Source: Melaminivora jejuensis
Lineage (GTDB): Bacteria > Pseudomonadota > Gammaproteobacteria > Burkholderiales > Burkholderiaceae_C
DNA: 64,000 bases
Assembly (NCBI RefSeq): GCF_017811175.1
Contig: NZ_JACWIJ010000002.1
Coordinates: 3,608,501 to 3,672,500 of the forward strand
Reading direction: 5' to 3'
Shown: positions 1-10,188 of the stretch, piece after piece
Position numbering within the stretch: position 1 is the first letter of the stretch
Layout: each line of letters opens with the position of its first letter
Program-made: the position numbers and the translations under genes
Notes under the pieces: model-generated
The model's input: only the letters and a program-made list of their open reading frames with translations
Databases searched by the model: none
Told to the model about the DNA's origin: nothing

Positions 1-1902
1 GGGCTATGCCGTCAACACCCACGACCGCGAGGCCGTGCGGCTGTTCTATGCCTCGGTGTTCGCATCCTCGCAGGGCGTGTCCAGCGGCTGGACGGGCAGC
101 GTGACGCGCTGCGACCCGGGCAGCACCAGCGTGGCTTACCAGCAGGCCACGCAGCGGCGCATCAACTGGTTCCGCGCCATGGCCGGGGTGCCGGCGGCGG
201 TGGTGCTGGACGAGGGCTTCAGCCGCAAGGCGCAGCAGACCGCGCTGATGATGTCGGCGCAAAGGCAGCTCAGCCACTTCCCCGACGCCTCCTGGGCCTG
301 TTACAGCCCCGAGGGTGCCGAGGGCGCGGCCAACTCCAACCTGGGCCTGGGCTCGGCCGGCGCGCAGGCGGTAGCCGCCGGCTACATGCAAGATTTTGGC
401 GACAGCAACGCCCCCTGGGCCATCGCCGCTGGGTGCTGTACCCGCAAACGCGCGTCATGGGCGTGGGCGACGCCGCCCCGGAAGGGCAGGAGGGTGCCAC
501 GCCGGCCAACGCCCTGTGGGTGTTTGACGCGCATTTGCGCGACCCACGCCCTGCCGTGCGCGATGACTTCGTGGCCTGGCCGCCGCCGGGCTATGCGCCC
601 TGGACGCAGGTCTATCCGCGCTGGTCGCTGTCCTACCCGAACGCCGACTTCTCCCAGGCCACGGTGCGCATGACGGAAAACGGCCAGCAGATCGCCACCC
701 GGCTGGAGCCGGTGAGCAATGGCTTCGGTGAAAACACCCTGGCCTGGCTGCCCGGCAGCTACCGCGACGGCATGAGCTGGGCCAGGCCGGCGCAGGACAC
801 CGTCTATGCCGTGCAGGTGGACAACGTGCTGGTCGGCGGCCAGCCGCGCAGCTTCAGCTACCAAGTCACGGTGTTCGACCCGGCGGTCGGCGTGCCACTG
901 GCTACGCCGCAAGGCCCGGCAGCGCTGGCGGCGGGGCAGGCAGCCGAGTACGCCCTGGCGCCCACGGTGGCCGGCGCCGATCTGCAGTGGCGGGCCGTCA
1001 GCCTGGCCGATCCGGCCATCCTGCGCGAGGACGTCGAGGCCGACTCCGCGGCCTGGCTGGCCGACACATCACCCGGCTATGCGGTCGTGACCGGCGATGA
1101 CAAGGCCAGTGGTGCGCGCTCCTTCCACTTGGCCCATCCGGCCTGGCGCGACCAGGTGCTGCAGTGGCGCGAGCTGCTGGTGCCCGACAGCTCCGCGCAG
1201 CTGAGCTTCTCCAGCCGGCTGGGCCTGGCCACCACCTCCCAGCTGGCGCTGGTCGAGGTCTCGCAGGACGAGGGCCTGACCTGGCAGGAAATCTACCGCC
1301 AGGCCGGGCAGGGGCCGAACCAGTGGGAACGCGGCTTTTCGCGTCGCACCATCCCGCTGGCCGCCTATGCCGATCGCACCATCCAGGTGCGCTGGCGCTA
1401 TGCGGTCGAGGGCAGCGCGGGCTTTTACCCGCAGACCGAAGCCGGCATCGGCTGGTACATCGACGACATCGAGCTGACCGGCACCCGGCAGGTGCTGGGC
1501 GCGACGCCGCCGGCACCGGCCCCGGCGGGCCGCTTCCAGTTCGGCGCTGGTGCTGGCGACAGCGTGTTGCTGCAGGGCCGCCAGGGCTTGTACGGCCACT
1601 ATGCCGAGTGGAGCCAGGCGCTGCGCGTGCAGGTGTCGGGCAGCGCCCTGTCGCCGCAGGACGCGCAGGCCGAGTGCGTCATGAACTGGGCCGAGCGCAC
1701 CGTGCCCGAGCTGCTGGCGCCGCCGACCTTCACGCGCACCGATGTGCCTGGCCAGCGCTACCGCCTCTATGCCAGTGGCGGCGGCAGCATCCTGAGCTTC
1801 AGCCAGGCCGATGCCCAACTGCGCTTCCAGGGCGTGCCCGGGGCTGCCTGGGGCGATCTGGGCCCCCTGACCGACTGGACGCAACTGGCGGGCTGCCGTT
1901 GA
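1..1902 (+). CDS. CAP/SCP-like domain protein, 5'-truncated by window edge, one frameshift
   Basis: The reading frame is open from base 2 and moves to frame 1 near base 410; the stop is at 1900-1902. The first part shows CAP (SCP/PR-1) features: RRINWFRAMAGVPAAVVLDE and then GHRRWVLYPQTRVMGVGDA, which is split by the frame change. The second part (about 1000-1900) has a beta-rich region with WYIDDIELTG, like an immunoglobulin- or MAM-like extracellular module. The break lies in the C run at 408-412: one extra C restores NAPLGHRRW. The protein is probably secreted, but the N-terminus is outside the window. CAP proteins have no single known activity, so no function is given. Confidence 0.7.
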   Translation, partial: GLCRQHPRPRGRAAVLCLGVRILAGRVQRLDGQRDALRPGQHQRGLPAGHAAAHQLVPRHGRGAGGGGAGRGLQPQGAADRADDVGAKAAQPLPRRLLGLLQPRGCRGRGQLQPGPGLGRRAGGSRRLHARFWRQQRPLGHRRWVLYPQTRVMGVGDAAPEGQEGATPANALWVFDAHLRDPRPAVRDDFVAWPPPGYAPWTQVYPRWSLSYPNADFSQATVRMTENGQQIATRLEPVSNGFGENTLAWLPGSYRDGMSWARPAQDTVYAVQVDNVLVGGQPRSFSYQVTVFDPAVGVPLATPQGPAALAAGQAAEYALAPTVAGADLQWRAVSLADPAILREDVEADSAAWLADTSPGYAVVTGDDKASGARSFHLAHPAWRDQVLQWRELLVPDSSAQLSFSSRLGLATTSQLALVEVSQDEGLTWQEIYRQAGQGPNQWERGFSRRTIPLAAYADRTIQVRWRYAVEGSAGFYPQTEAGIGWYIDDIELTGTRQVLGATPPAPAPAGRFQFGAGAGDSVLLQGRQGLYGHYAEWSQALRVQVSGSALSPQDAQAECVMNWAERTVPELLAPPTFTRTDVPGQRYRLYASGGGSILSFSQADAQLRFQGVPGAAWGDLGPLTDWTQLAGCR

Positions 1903-1972
1903 AGCGCGCGGCTTCTGAAGCCGGGGCCGGTGCAGGTTGTCTGCTGCTGGCCCGCCTTTCAGGGTCGGGCGT

Positions 1973-2326
1973 TCAGGGCTGACGGGCCTCCTGCAGCCCG
2001 CTCTGCCCGGCCTGCAGCTGGCGCAGGCGCTGGCGCAGCTGCGTCACCTCCTCGATCAGGTCTGCCGTCAGGCCGGCCAGTTGCGGATCGGCATCGAAGG
2101 TGGATTCCAGCCGCGCCAGGCGCCGGGCGCGCACTACGCAGGTGCTGCTGAACAGCCAGCGGCCCTGGGTCTGCTCACCCTGGATCAGGCCGGCTTCCAG
2201 ACGTTCGACCACCCAGGCCGGGGGCACGCAACAGGCCCGGGCCAGCTCCTCCAGGGACAGGCGCATGTGCTCGTCGAGCAGCTCGGCCAGGGTGTTGTCG
2301 AGAAATTTGTGCGCTGCCATGTTCAT
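1973..2326 (-). CDS. cbpM: Chaperone modulator CbpM
   Basis: This 117-residue protein has a MerR-like winged helix at the N-terminus (LSLEELARACCVPPAWVVER) and a C-terminal coiled segment (LIEEVTQLRQRLRQLQ), the CbpM layout. CbpM binds the J-domain of CbpA and inhibits its stimulation of DnaK. The ATG at 2326 overlaps the stop of the upstream cbpA gene by four bases (ATGA), so the pair is translationally coupled, as is usual for cbpA-cbpM. It converges with the CAP-domain gene, leaving about 70 bases in which I see no clear terminator. Confidence 0.88.
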   Translation of the reverse strand: MNMAAHKFLDNTLAELLDEHMRLSLEELARACCVPPAWVVERLEAGLIQGEQTQGRWLFSSTCVVRARRLARLESTFDADPQLAGLTADLIEEVTQLRQRLRQLQAGQSGLQEARQP

Positions 2327-3297
2327 GCTCCTTGCGTGCTGCGCGGGTTGAAGGCGGGATAGGCGCGGGCCAGATCGCGCCAGGCCTGTTGCTGCGCCTC
2401 GGTGCTGGCTGCCGGCAGCACCACCTGCAGCTCCAGATACAGATCGCCCGGCGTCGCCGCCGGAATGCCGCGCTCTTTCAGGCGCAGCTTGCGCCCCGGC
2501 TTCCAGCGCGCCGGCACGGTCACCTCCACGGTCTGGCCGCCGGGCGTGGTGACTTCGATCGGCCCGCCCAGCTCGGCCTCCCAGGGCGCGACCGGCACGT
2601 TCTGATAGACGTCGCGATCCTCGGCACGCCAGCGCGCGTCGGGCCGGAATTGCACCTCCAGGAACAAGTCGCCCGCCGGCGCGCCGCCCAGGCCAGGCGC
2701 GCCCTGGCCGGCCAGGCGGATCAGCTGGCCCTCGCGCACGCCCTTGGGGATGGTGACCTGCAACTGGCGCTCCTGGTTGACCAGCCGGCCCTGCGCGTCC
2801 AGGTGCGCGCCGCGCAGGCTCAGGGTGCGCTCGGCGCCGTGGTAGGCGTCGGGCAGCTCCAGCTCGATGCGCGCGTGATGGTCGCTGCCGCGCTGCTCGC
2901 GCGGGCCGCTGCCACCCGCCGGCCCGGCATGGCGGGCGCGCTGCGCGCGACCAAACAGCTCCTCGAAGAAATCGCTGAACTGCGCGCCATCCATGCCCTC
3001 GGCGCCACCCGGCGCGCCAGTGAACTCGAAGCCCGCATCCCAGTTGGGCGGTGGCCGAAAGCCCTGACCGGCGCCATGCGGCGCAGCCCGGCCCAGCTGG
3101 TCGTAGGCCGCGCGCTTTTCCGGGTCGGACAGGACGGTGTTGGCCTCGTTGACCTCGGCCATGCGGGCGGCGGCGTCCGCTTCCTTGCTCACGTCGGGGT
3201 GGTATTTGCGTGCCAGCTTGCGATAGGCCTTCTTGATGTCGTCAGCCGTCGCGTCCCGGGCTACGCCCAGGGTCTTGTAGTAGTCCTTGAACTCCAT
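2323..3297 (-). CDS. cbpA: DnaJ-family co-chaperone CbpA (curved DNA-binding protein)
   Basis: A 324-residue DnaJ-type protein. The J-domain lies at residues 1-70 with the essential HPD in RKYHPDVSK. A Gly/Phe-rich linker follows (GQGFRPPPNWDAGFEF), then two C-terminal substrate-binding beta domains (about 130-310). The DnaJ zinc finger is absent, which makes it a class II J protein of the CbpA type. It should stimulate DnaK ATPase in the cytoplasm and may bind curved DNA. It is the first gene of a two-gene operon with cbpM and overlaps it by four bases. The upstream gap to the Lrp-type gene carries short repeats rather than an obvious promoter. Confidence 0.92.
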   Translation of the reverse strand: MEFKDYYKTLGVARDATADDIKKAYRKLARKYHPDVSKEADAAARMAEVNEANTVLSDPEKRAAYDQLGRAAPHGAGQGFRPPPNWDAGFEFTGAPGGAEGMDGAQFSDFFEELFGRAQRARHAGPAGGSGPREQRGSDHHARIELELPDAYHGAERTLSLRGAHLDAQGRLVNQERQLQVTIPKGVREGQLIRLAGQGAPGLGGAPAGDLFLEVQFRPDARWRAEDRDVYQNVPVAPWEAELGGPIEVTTPGGQTVEVTVPARWKPGRKLRLKERGIPAATPGDLYLELQVVLPAASTEAQQQAWRDLARAYPAFNPRSTQGA

Positions 3298-3421
3298 GCG
3301 TCCTCCATGCTGGGCCGACCGCAGGCGCGTCGCCCACGGCTGATGGTCGCCAATGTAGCCAGATGCAGCCGCTACGGCTGTAGGTCAAGGGGCGGCCCTG
3401 ACAGGCGATTGGGCGTGGCTC

Positions 3422-3466
3422 CACGCACCACGTACAACCCCCAACCCCCAACCTCCAACCCAACAG
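3422..3466 (-). repeat. Family C repeat (GTGCGTGGT / CAACCCC type)
   Basis: The plus strand reads CACGCACCACGTAC followed by three near-copies of CAACCCCC. The same GTACGTGGTGCGTG core recurs at 42027-42072 inside the gspJ leader, so it is a dispersed element rather than a local accident. Confidence 0.5.
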
Positions 3467-3480
3467 AGTGCTTGAACTCC

Positions 3481-3541
3481 CGGATTGATAGCTGCTCACG
3501 CTTGCTGGACAAGGGAAATCGGCTGTTTTGTCTCGAATTTT
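3481..3541 (+). repeat. Family A interspersed repeat, overlaps the end of the Lrp gene
   Basis: Contains GATAGCTGCTCACGCTTG, then GGACAAGGGAAATCGGCTG and TTTTG, matching the family A consensus. The last 15 or so codons of the neighbouring Lrp-type gene are read from its opposite strand. Confidence 0.75.
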
Positions 3542-3996
3542 GCGCGCCTGGTGGCAAAGAAGGTGCGCACGTTGCGGACGTTGGCATCCTGGGTGAACAG
3601 ACGCTGGGTGAGCAGCAGCCACTGCGGCATGTCGGCCACCTGGGCCAGCAGCACGAAGTCCGGCCCGGGCGAGACGCGCCAGCATTGCTGCACCGCGTCC
3701 TCGGCCACGGCGCGCGCCTCGAAGGCGTCCAGGTGCTCGGCGCCCTGGCGATCCAGCGAGACCTCGGCAATCGCCGTCAGCCCGTGGCCCTGCACGGCGG
3801 CCAGGCGCTCGGGCTGGACGATGGCCACCTGGCGCTCGATCAGGCCGCTGCCCAGCAGCCGGCGCACGCGGCGCAGGCAGGTGGCCGGGGAGATGCCCAG
3901 CCGCTCGGCCAGCGCCTGGTTGCTCAGCGAGGCATCGCGCTGCAACTGGTCGAGCAGGCGCAGATCCAGCAGATCAGTGGTGAATTCAAATTCCAT
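3496..3996 (-). CDS. Lrp/AsnC family transcriptional regulator
   Basis: A 166-residue regulator. The N-terminal AsnC-type helix-turn-helix covers residues 5-60 ([20 protein letters not shown], then [18 protein letters not shown]). A C-terminal ligand-binding RAM/ACT-like domain follows (about 65-150). Such proteins sense amino acids and control their metabolism; the ligand cannot be read from the sequence. The C-terminal tail [13 protein letters not shown] is encoded by the opposite strand of a family A repeat, so the original stop was probably replaced when the repeat arrived. It is divergent from glmS, with about 135 bases between the two starts. Confidence 0.9.
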   Translation of the reverse strand: MEFEFTTDLLDLRLLDQLQRDASLSNQALAERLGISPATCLRRVRRLLGSGLIERQVAIVQPERLAAVQGHGLTAIAEVSLDRQGAEHLDAFEARAVAEDAVQQCWRVSPGPDFVLLAQVADMPQWLLLTQRLFTQDANVRNVRTFFATRRAKFETKQPISLVQQA

Positions 3997-4130
3997 TTAC
4001 GGATGATATGAGATGGAAAATTTCACTAGCAGCGCGCGATCGAGAAATCGGGCAAAACCAGCGGCAAAAAGAATTTTTCTTTCACCAGACGCCCTCTAGC
4101 ATTCACAACTCATCGAATCGGAGAGTGTTC

Positions 4131-6056
<1,926 letters not shown>

Positions 6057-6060
6057 CCGG

Positions 6061-6198
6061 CGCGCGCTCGCTGCCGCCTTGCACCAACTCGGCTTCATCG
6101 ACAAGCGCAAGATGCGCAAATATGACGTGCTCTGTCTGGAGCCTGTGCCGTTCTACGTTCATTTGCAAACAAAACCGCCTCAAACCCTTGAGGGATAA
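6061..6198 (+). pseudogene. Remnant of an HTH-type antitoxin/regulator gene cut off by a repeat
   Basis: The frame reads ALHQLGFIDKRKMRKYDVLC and then LEPVP before the stop at 6196-6198. The pattern I-D-K-x-x-M-R-x-Y/F-D-x-L-C-L-x-P-V is typical of the N-terminal part of HigA/NadS-type HTH proteins found beside toxins. No start codon fits, the HTH itself is missing, and homology ends where the family A repeat begins (6171). This is a decayed fragment; no toxin gene is nearby. Confidence 0.6.
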
Positions 6199-6225
6199 GC
6201 GGTAGCTGCTATCAATTTTTCAGCT
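6171..6225 (-). repeat. Family A interspersed repeat
   Basis: The plus strand shows AAAACCGCCTCAAACCCTTG, then AAGCGGTAGCTGCTATCAA, the reverse complement of the family A core. It truncates the HTH gene remnant. Confidence 0.7.
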
Positions 6226-6287
6226 CCTAGCAGCTGTTGTGCTGCCGGCTGACCCGCCCAGGCAGACCTGCATGGCATCCTGATGGC

Positions 6288-7427
6288 GTGAAGCACCCCA
6301 TCACCACCCGTTTGCGCGCCCTGCGCCGGCAGGCGCTGCGCCGCCGCACCAATCGCCCCGGCAGTGCGCCGGGTTCCTTCGCCGCCGCTGCTCGCCCGCA
6401 CGAGGGCGCAGCCCCCGCACCCGCACAATCCCTGCTGCTGCACTACGCCGGCACGGGCGATGTCCACGAGCAGCCGGGCGCCGCCATCGAGGCCGCTGGA
6501 GCAGCCGCTGCAGCCGCCGATCAGACGCCTGGCGTCGTCTGGCTGCACCTGCAGGGGATGCCTAGCGCGCAGCAGTTGCAGGATTTGCAACAGGCCTTCG
6601 GCCTGCACCCGCTGGCGCTCGAAGACGTGCTGCACCGGGGCCAGCGCGCCAAGGCCGAGGCCTACGACGCCCACCAGTTCGTCATCCTGAATCTGGTGCG
6701 GCGCGACAGCCAGGATGAGGTCTGCCAGGTCGATCAGCTCAGCCTGTTCCTGGGGAGCAACTTCGTGGTCAGCATCCACGACGGCGAGCGCGACGTGTTC
6801 GAGCCGGTGCGCCAGCGCATTCGCGCCGGCGGCAAGATCCGCCGCCTGGGCGCGGACTATCTGCTGTATGCGCTGCTGGACACCATCGTGGACTCGGGCT
6901 TTCCGCTGCTCGACGCGCTGGGCGACGAGCTGGAGGCGCTGGAGGACGAGATCTTGCTCGACGCCAACCAGGAGGCGCGCAACCGGCTGCACTACGCCAA
7001 GCGCGAGCTGATCGTCATGCGCCGCGCCTGGTGGCCGCAGCGCGAGGTCATCGCGGCCCTGATGCGCGACGACGCGCCCTGCATCAACGAGGCCACGCGC
7101 GTCTATCTGCGCGACTGCCACGACCACAGCGTGGTCATCATCGACTTCGTCGAAACCTACCGCGAGATGGCCTCCAGCCTGCTGGACGTGTATCTGTCGG
7201 CGGTCAGCCAGCGCATGAACAACATCATGAAGGCGCTCACCGTGGTGGCCACCATCTTCCTGCCGCTGACCTTCATTACCGGCCTGTACGGCATGAACTT
7301 CGACACCGCCAGCCGCTGGAACATGCCCGAGCTGCACTGGCGCTACGGCTATCTGTACGTGCTGGCGCTCATGAGCGCCATCGTGGCCGGGATGCTCTGG
7401 TTCTTCCGGCGCCGGGCCTGGCTGTAG
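6288..7427 (+). CDS. corA: CorA-family magnesium/divalent cation transporter
   Basis: An inner-membrane Mg2+ channel of the CorA family. A large N-terminal cytoplasmic domain (1-310) precedes two C-terminal membrane helices. The first helix ends in the signature YGMNF selectivity motif (FLPLTFITGLYGMNF). The second (YLYVLALMSAIVAGMLWFF) is followed by a basic RRR tail. I prefer the GTG at 6288 (protein begins VKHPITTRLRALRRQ); a longer frame from 6237 is possible. The gene stands alone between the HTH remnant and the glycosyltransferase operon. Confidence 0.9.
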   Translation: MKHPITTRLRALRRQALRRRTNRPGSAPGSFAAAARPHEGAAPAPAQSLLLHYAGTGDVHEQPGAAIEAAGAAAAAADQTPGVVWLHLQGMPSAQQLQDLQQAFGLHPLALEDVLHRGQRAKAEAYDAHQFVILNLVRRDSQDEVCQVDQLSLFLGSNFVVSIHDGERDVFEPVRQRIRAGGKIRRLGADYLLYALLDTIVDSGFPLLDALGDELEALEDEILLDANQEARNRLHYAKRELIVMRRAWWPQREVIAALMRDDAPCINEATRVYLRDCHDHSVVIIDFVETYREMASSLLDVYLSAVSQRMNNIMKALTVVATIFLPLTFITGLYGMNFDTASRWNMPELHWRYGYLYVLALMSAIVAGMLWFFRRRAWL

Positions 7428-7510
7428 TTGCGTTGCACAAGCAACTGTGCTGCCATGCCATCCTGCGGCGCACCGGCGGATGCGCCGGCGGCGCATGGCC
7501 GCAGCACGGC

Positions 7511-7553
7511 TTGTCCTACAGGGGCGCCGGGGGGTGCTTTCTAGCATCGCGCC
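7511..7553 (+). promoter_or_regulatory. Putative shared promoter motif, site 1 (glycosyltransferase operon)
   Basis: TTGTCCTACAG at 7511-7521 and CTAGCATCGCGCC at 7541-7553. The start-to-start distance of 30 bases is exactly that of site 3 at 11371, with matching sequence in both boxes, as expected for the two elements of a promoter. It lies 72 bases before the ATG at 7626. Confidence 0.5.
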
Positions 7554-7625
7554 ATCCCGAATCGACCAGCTTGCGCCCATGTCCTTGCCATTCCTGCCCG
7601 CCCGTGCTCCGTCCAGGAGCGCCGC

Positions 7626-8318
7626 ATGATTGCCGCCATCGTCCCCGCGCACAACGAGGAGATGCGCCTGGGCGAATGCCTGCGTTCGCTGAGCCGGGCC
7701 GGCGCTTGCACGCAGCTGGGCGGCGAGGAGGTGCGCATCATCGTGGTGCTGGACGATTGCCGAGATGGCACGGCCCGCATTGCCCAGGGCTGGCCGGTGC
7801 AGGTCATCGGGCTGCGCGCGCGCAATGTGGGCCTGGCGCGTGCGCTGGGTGCCGCAGTCGCGCTGGCGCAGGGTGCGCGCTGGCTCAGCTTCACCGATGC
7901 CGACAGCGTGGTGGCGCCCGACTGGATCGCCGCGCAGTTGGGCGAGGCCGCGCACTGCGTTTGCGGCACCGTCGAGGTGGCGGATTGGAGTGCCGGCGAC
8001 AGCGGCTTGCGCACCCGGTACGAGAGTCGTTATCGCGATGCGCCTGGCCACCGCCATATCCACGGCGCCAACCTTGGGGTATGCGCACGCGCCTACGAGC
8101 GCGCCGGCGGTTTTGCGCCGCTGCGCGCCCATGAGGATGTGGCGCTGGTGCGCGCCCTGCAGGCCAGCGGCGCCCGCATTGCCTGGTCGAACCGGCCCCG
8201 CGTGCAGACCAGCGCCCGGCTGGACTGCCGGGCGCCCGAGGGTTTTGGCGCGCATCTGGCCAGGCTGCGCCAGCAGGTGCAGGGCGCAGCGTTCATCGCC
8301 CTGGAGGGCTGGGCATGA
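7626..8318 (+). CDS. Family 2 glycosyltransferase
   Basis: A 230-residue GT-A fold enzyme. The N-terminus IVPAHNEEMRLGECL is the nucleotide-sugar binding start of GT2 proteins. DDCRDGT and TDADS (the DxD metal-binding motif, about residue 100) follow, then HGANLGV and AHED as acceptor-side and catalytic-base motifs. No membrane segment is visible, so it is likely cytoplasmic. It is the first gene of a tightly overlapping operon with an acyl-CoA dehydrogenase-like protein, a PIG-L deacetylase and a methyltransferase. It overlaps the next gene by four bases (ATGA). AGGAGC provides the ribosome binding site. The sugar and acceptor are unknown. Confidence 0.87.
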   Translation: MIAAIVPAHNEEMRLGECLRSLSRAGACTQLGGEEVRIIVVLDDCRDGTARIAQGWPVQVIGLRARNVGLARALGAAVALAQGARWLSFTDADSVVAPDWIAAQLGEAAHCVCGTVEVADWSAGDSGLRTRYESRYRDAPGHRHIHGANLGVCARAYERAGGFAPLRAHEDVALVRALQASGARIAWSNRPRVQTSARLDCRAPEGFGAHLARLRQQVQGAAFIALEGWA

Positions 8319-9433
8319 GCGCACAGACAGCGCGCCCGGCGCATTCGGCACACCCTGCGACTGGGGCTGCAGTGGTTGCTCAGCCGCTGGTGGCGTGCCT
8401 GCAACAGGCGCTGGAGCGCGACGGCGCCAGCGCCAGCGGCCCGCCAGCAGCCCGGTTGCGCCGGCTGGTCGAGCTGGGCCTGGATGCGCTGCCGCTGCCG
8501 GCCCGAGGCGCCACGCTGGCGCGCTGGCAGGCCCTGGCCGCCGTGGGCGCCAGCGACCTGTCCCTGGCCAAGCTGTACGAGGGCCATACCGACGCCCTGG
8601 CCATCCTGCATGAACTGTGGGCAGGACAGGCCGCGCTGGAGCCGGGGCTGGCTCGGGATGTGCCCCGGCTGTGGGCCGTCTGGGCTGCCGAGGCGCCCCA
8701 CGCCCGTGTCCACCTGGAACCGGACGAGAGCGCTGCCACAGCGCGCATCAGCGGCACCAAGGCCTGGTGCTCGGGCGCTGCCGATGTCAGCCATGCCCTG
8801 CTGACCGCGTGGGCGCCGGATGCCCAGGCGCCGCAACTGGTGGCCGTGGCGCTGCGCCAGCCCGGCGTCGATATCGACCCGCAGCCCTGGCAGGCCGTCG
8901 GCATGGCGGCCAGTGCCAGCGCCAGCGTGGGGTTTCACGAAGTGCCGGTCACGCTGGTCGGCGCGCCCGGTGCCTATCTGCAGCGGCCCGGTTTCTGGCA
9001 GGGCGGTGCCGGTGTAGCCGCCTGCTGGCATGGTGCGGCAGTGGCGCTGGCGCAGGCCTTGCAGCGCGCGGCACAACAGGCGGCGGACAGGCCGCAGACG
9101 CAATTCCTGCTGGCCGCTCTGGGCCGTGTGGATGTGGCCCTGGCCAGCACGGCGGCACTGCTGCGCGAGGGTGCGGCCTGGCTGGACACCCATCCGGCGG
9201 CGGATGCCCGGCTGGTGGCGCTGCGCGTGCGCCAAGCTGTCGAAGCCTGCGCCCGGCTGGTGCTCGACGAGACCTGCCGCGCCCTGGGCGCTGCGCCGCT
9301 GTGCCTGGACGCCGGCTTTGCGCGCCGTGCAGCCGATCTGCCGGTCTTCATCCGGCAAAGCCACGGCGCGCGCGACGATGCCGCCCTGGGCGATGCGCTG
9401 CGCACGCTGGCCGAGCCGGGATGGCTGCTATGA
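8315..9433 (+). CDS. Acyl-CoA dehydrogenase-like protein
   Basis: A 372-residue protein with the acyl-CoA dehydrogenase pattern: an N-terminal helical part (1-120), a central beta domain with ARISGTKAWCSGAADVSHAL (about 145-165), and a helical C-terminus. It is shorter and more divergent than fatty-acid oxidation enzymes. I do not see a clear catalytic Glu, so the flavin reaction is uncertain. Its place between a glycosyltransferase and a PIG-L deacetylase argues for a role in building a modified glycoconjugate or lipid rather than beta-oxidation. It overlaps both neighbours by four bases. Confidence 0.75.
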   Translation: MSAQTARPAHSAHPATGAAVVAQPLVACLQQALERDGASASGPPAARLRRLVELGLDALPLPARGATLARWQALAAVGASDLSLAKLYEGHTDALAILHELWAGQAALEPGLARDVPRLWAVWAAEAPHARVHLEPDESAATARISGTKAWCSGAADVSHALLTAWAPDAQAPQLVAVALRQPGVDIDPQPWQAVGMAASASASVGFHEVPVTLVGAPGAYLQRPGFWQGGAGVAACWHGAAVALAQALQRAAQQAADRPQTQFLLAALGRVDVALASTAALLREGAAWLDTHPAADARLVALRVRQAVEACARLVLDETCRALGAAPLCLDAGFARRAADLPVFIRQSHGARDDAALGDALRTLAEPGWLL

Positions 9434-10188
9434 ACGACATCCGCCATCCCGCCGCGCGCCGCATTGCCGCACCGCGTATCGCGCCTGCCGTCTGGCAGTC
9501 CTGGCTGGGGCGGCATGTGCGGGTCTGCCGCGAACCGCTGCTCGATCCGAGCCGGCGCCTGGTGGTCATCGCCCCGCACCCGGACGATGAGGTGCTGGCC
9601 TGCGCCCTGCTGATGCAGCAGCACGCAGCCTGCGGCGGGGCGCTGCACCTGGTGGCGGTGACCGACGGCGAGGCCAGCCACGGCGAGACCGGCCAGGGCG
9701 TGCGCTGGCTGGCCAGGCTGCGCGACAGCGAGCGCTGCGCTGGTCTGGCGCGCCTGCACCTGCTGCACATGCCGATCACCCGCCTGCACCTGCCCGATGG
9801 CGGCGTAGCCCAGGCCGGTTCGCGTCTGCACGCCGCGCTGCAACAGCTGCTGCGGCCCGGCGATACCTTGCTGACCACCTGGCGCCTGGATGGCCACCCC
9901 GATCACGAATGCTGCGGCCGCGTGGCTGCCGACCTGGCGTGGCGCCTGGGGCTGGAATTGCTGCAGGCGCCGGTGTGGATGTGGCACTGGGCCAGCCCGG
10001 GGGCGCCGGGCATACCCTGGCAGCGCCTGTGCGCGCTGCCAGCCACGCGCCAGGCCGTCCGGGCCAAGATCGCAGCCCTGCGTGCCCATCACTCGCAGTG
10101 GCTGCCGCGCTCGCCGCAGCTGCCGCCGGTGCTCGATGACGCCATCATCGAGCGCGCGCACTGGCAGCATGAATATTTCTTCGTCTGA
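9430..10188 (+). CDS. PIG-L family N-deacetylase
   Basis: A 252-residue PIG-L/LmbE-type zinc deacetylase. The metal-binding APHPDDE motif lies near residue 55, and the second motif DGHPDHE, supplying the third histidine, near residue 155. Relatives deacetylate N-acetylglucosaminyl lipids or small GlcNAc conjugates (GlcNAc-PI, mycothiol and bacillithiol precursors). The ATG at 9430 overlaps the previous stop (ATGA); an ATG at 9421 is also in frame. With the GT2 gene upstream, the simplest reading is transfer of a GlcNAc-like sugar followed by deacetylation. Confidence 0.85.
   Translation: MNDIRHPAARRIAAPRIAPAVWQSWLGRHVRVCREPLLDPSRRLVVIAPHPDDEVLACALLMQQHAACGGALHLVAVTDGEASHGETGQGVRWLARLRDSERCAGLARLHLLHMPITRLHLPDGGVAQAGSRLHAALQQLLRPGDTLLTTWRLDGHPDHECCGRVAADLAWRLGLELLQAPVWMWHWASPGAPGIPWQRLCALPATRQAVRAKIAALRAHHSQWLPRSPQLPPVLDDAIIERAHWQHEYFFV

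Noticed and set aside
7447..7629. Small plus-strand ORF before the glycosyltransferase gene
   Set aside because: It overlaps the promoter-like motif, is Arg/Ala-rich as expected of a shadow, and has no ribosome site.
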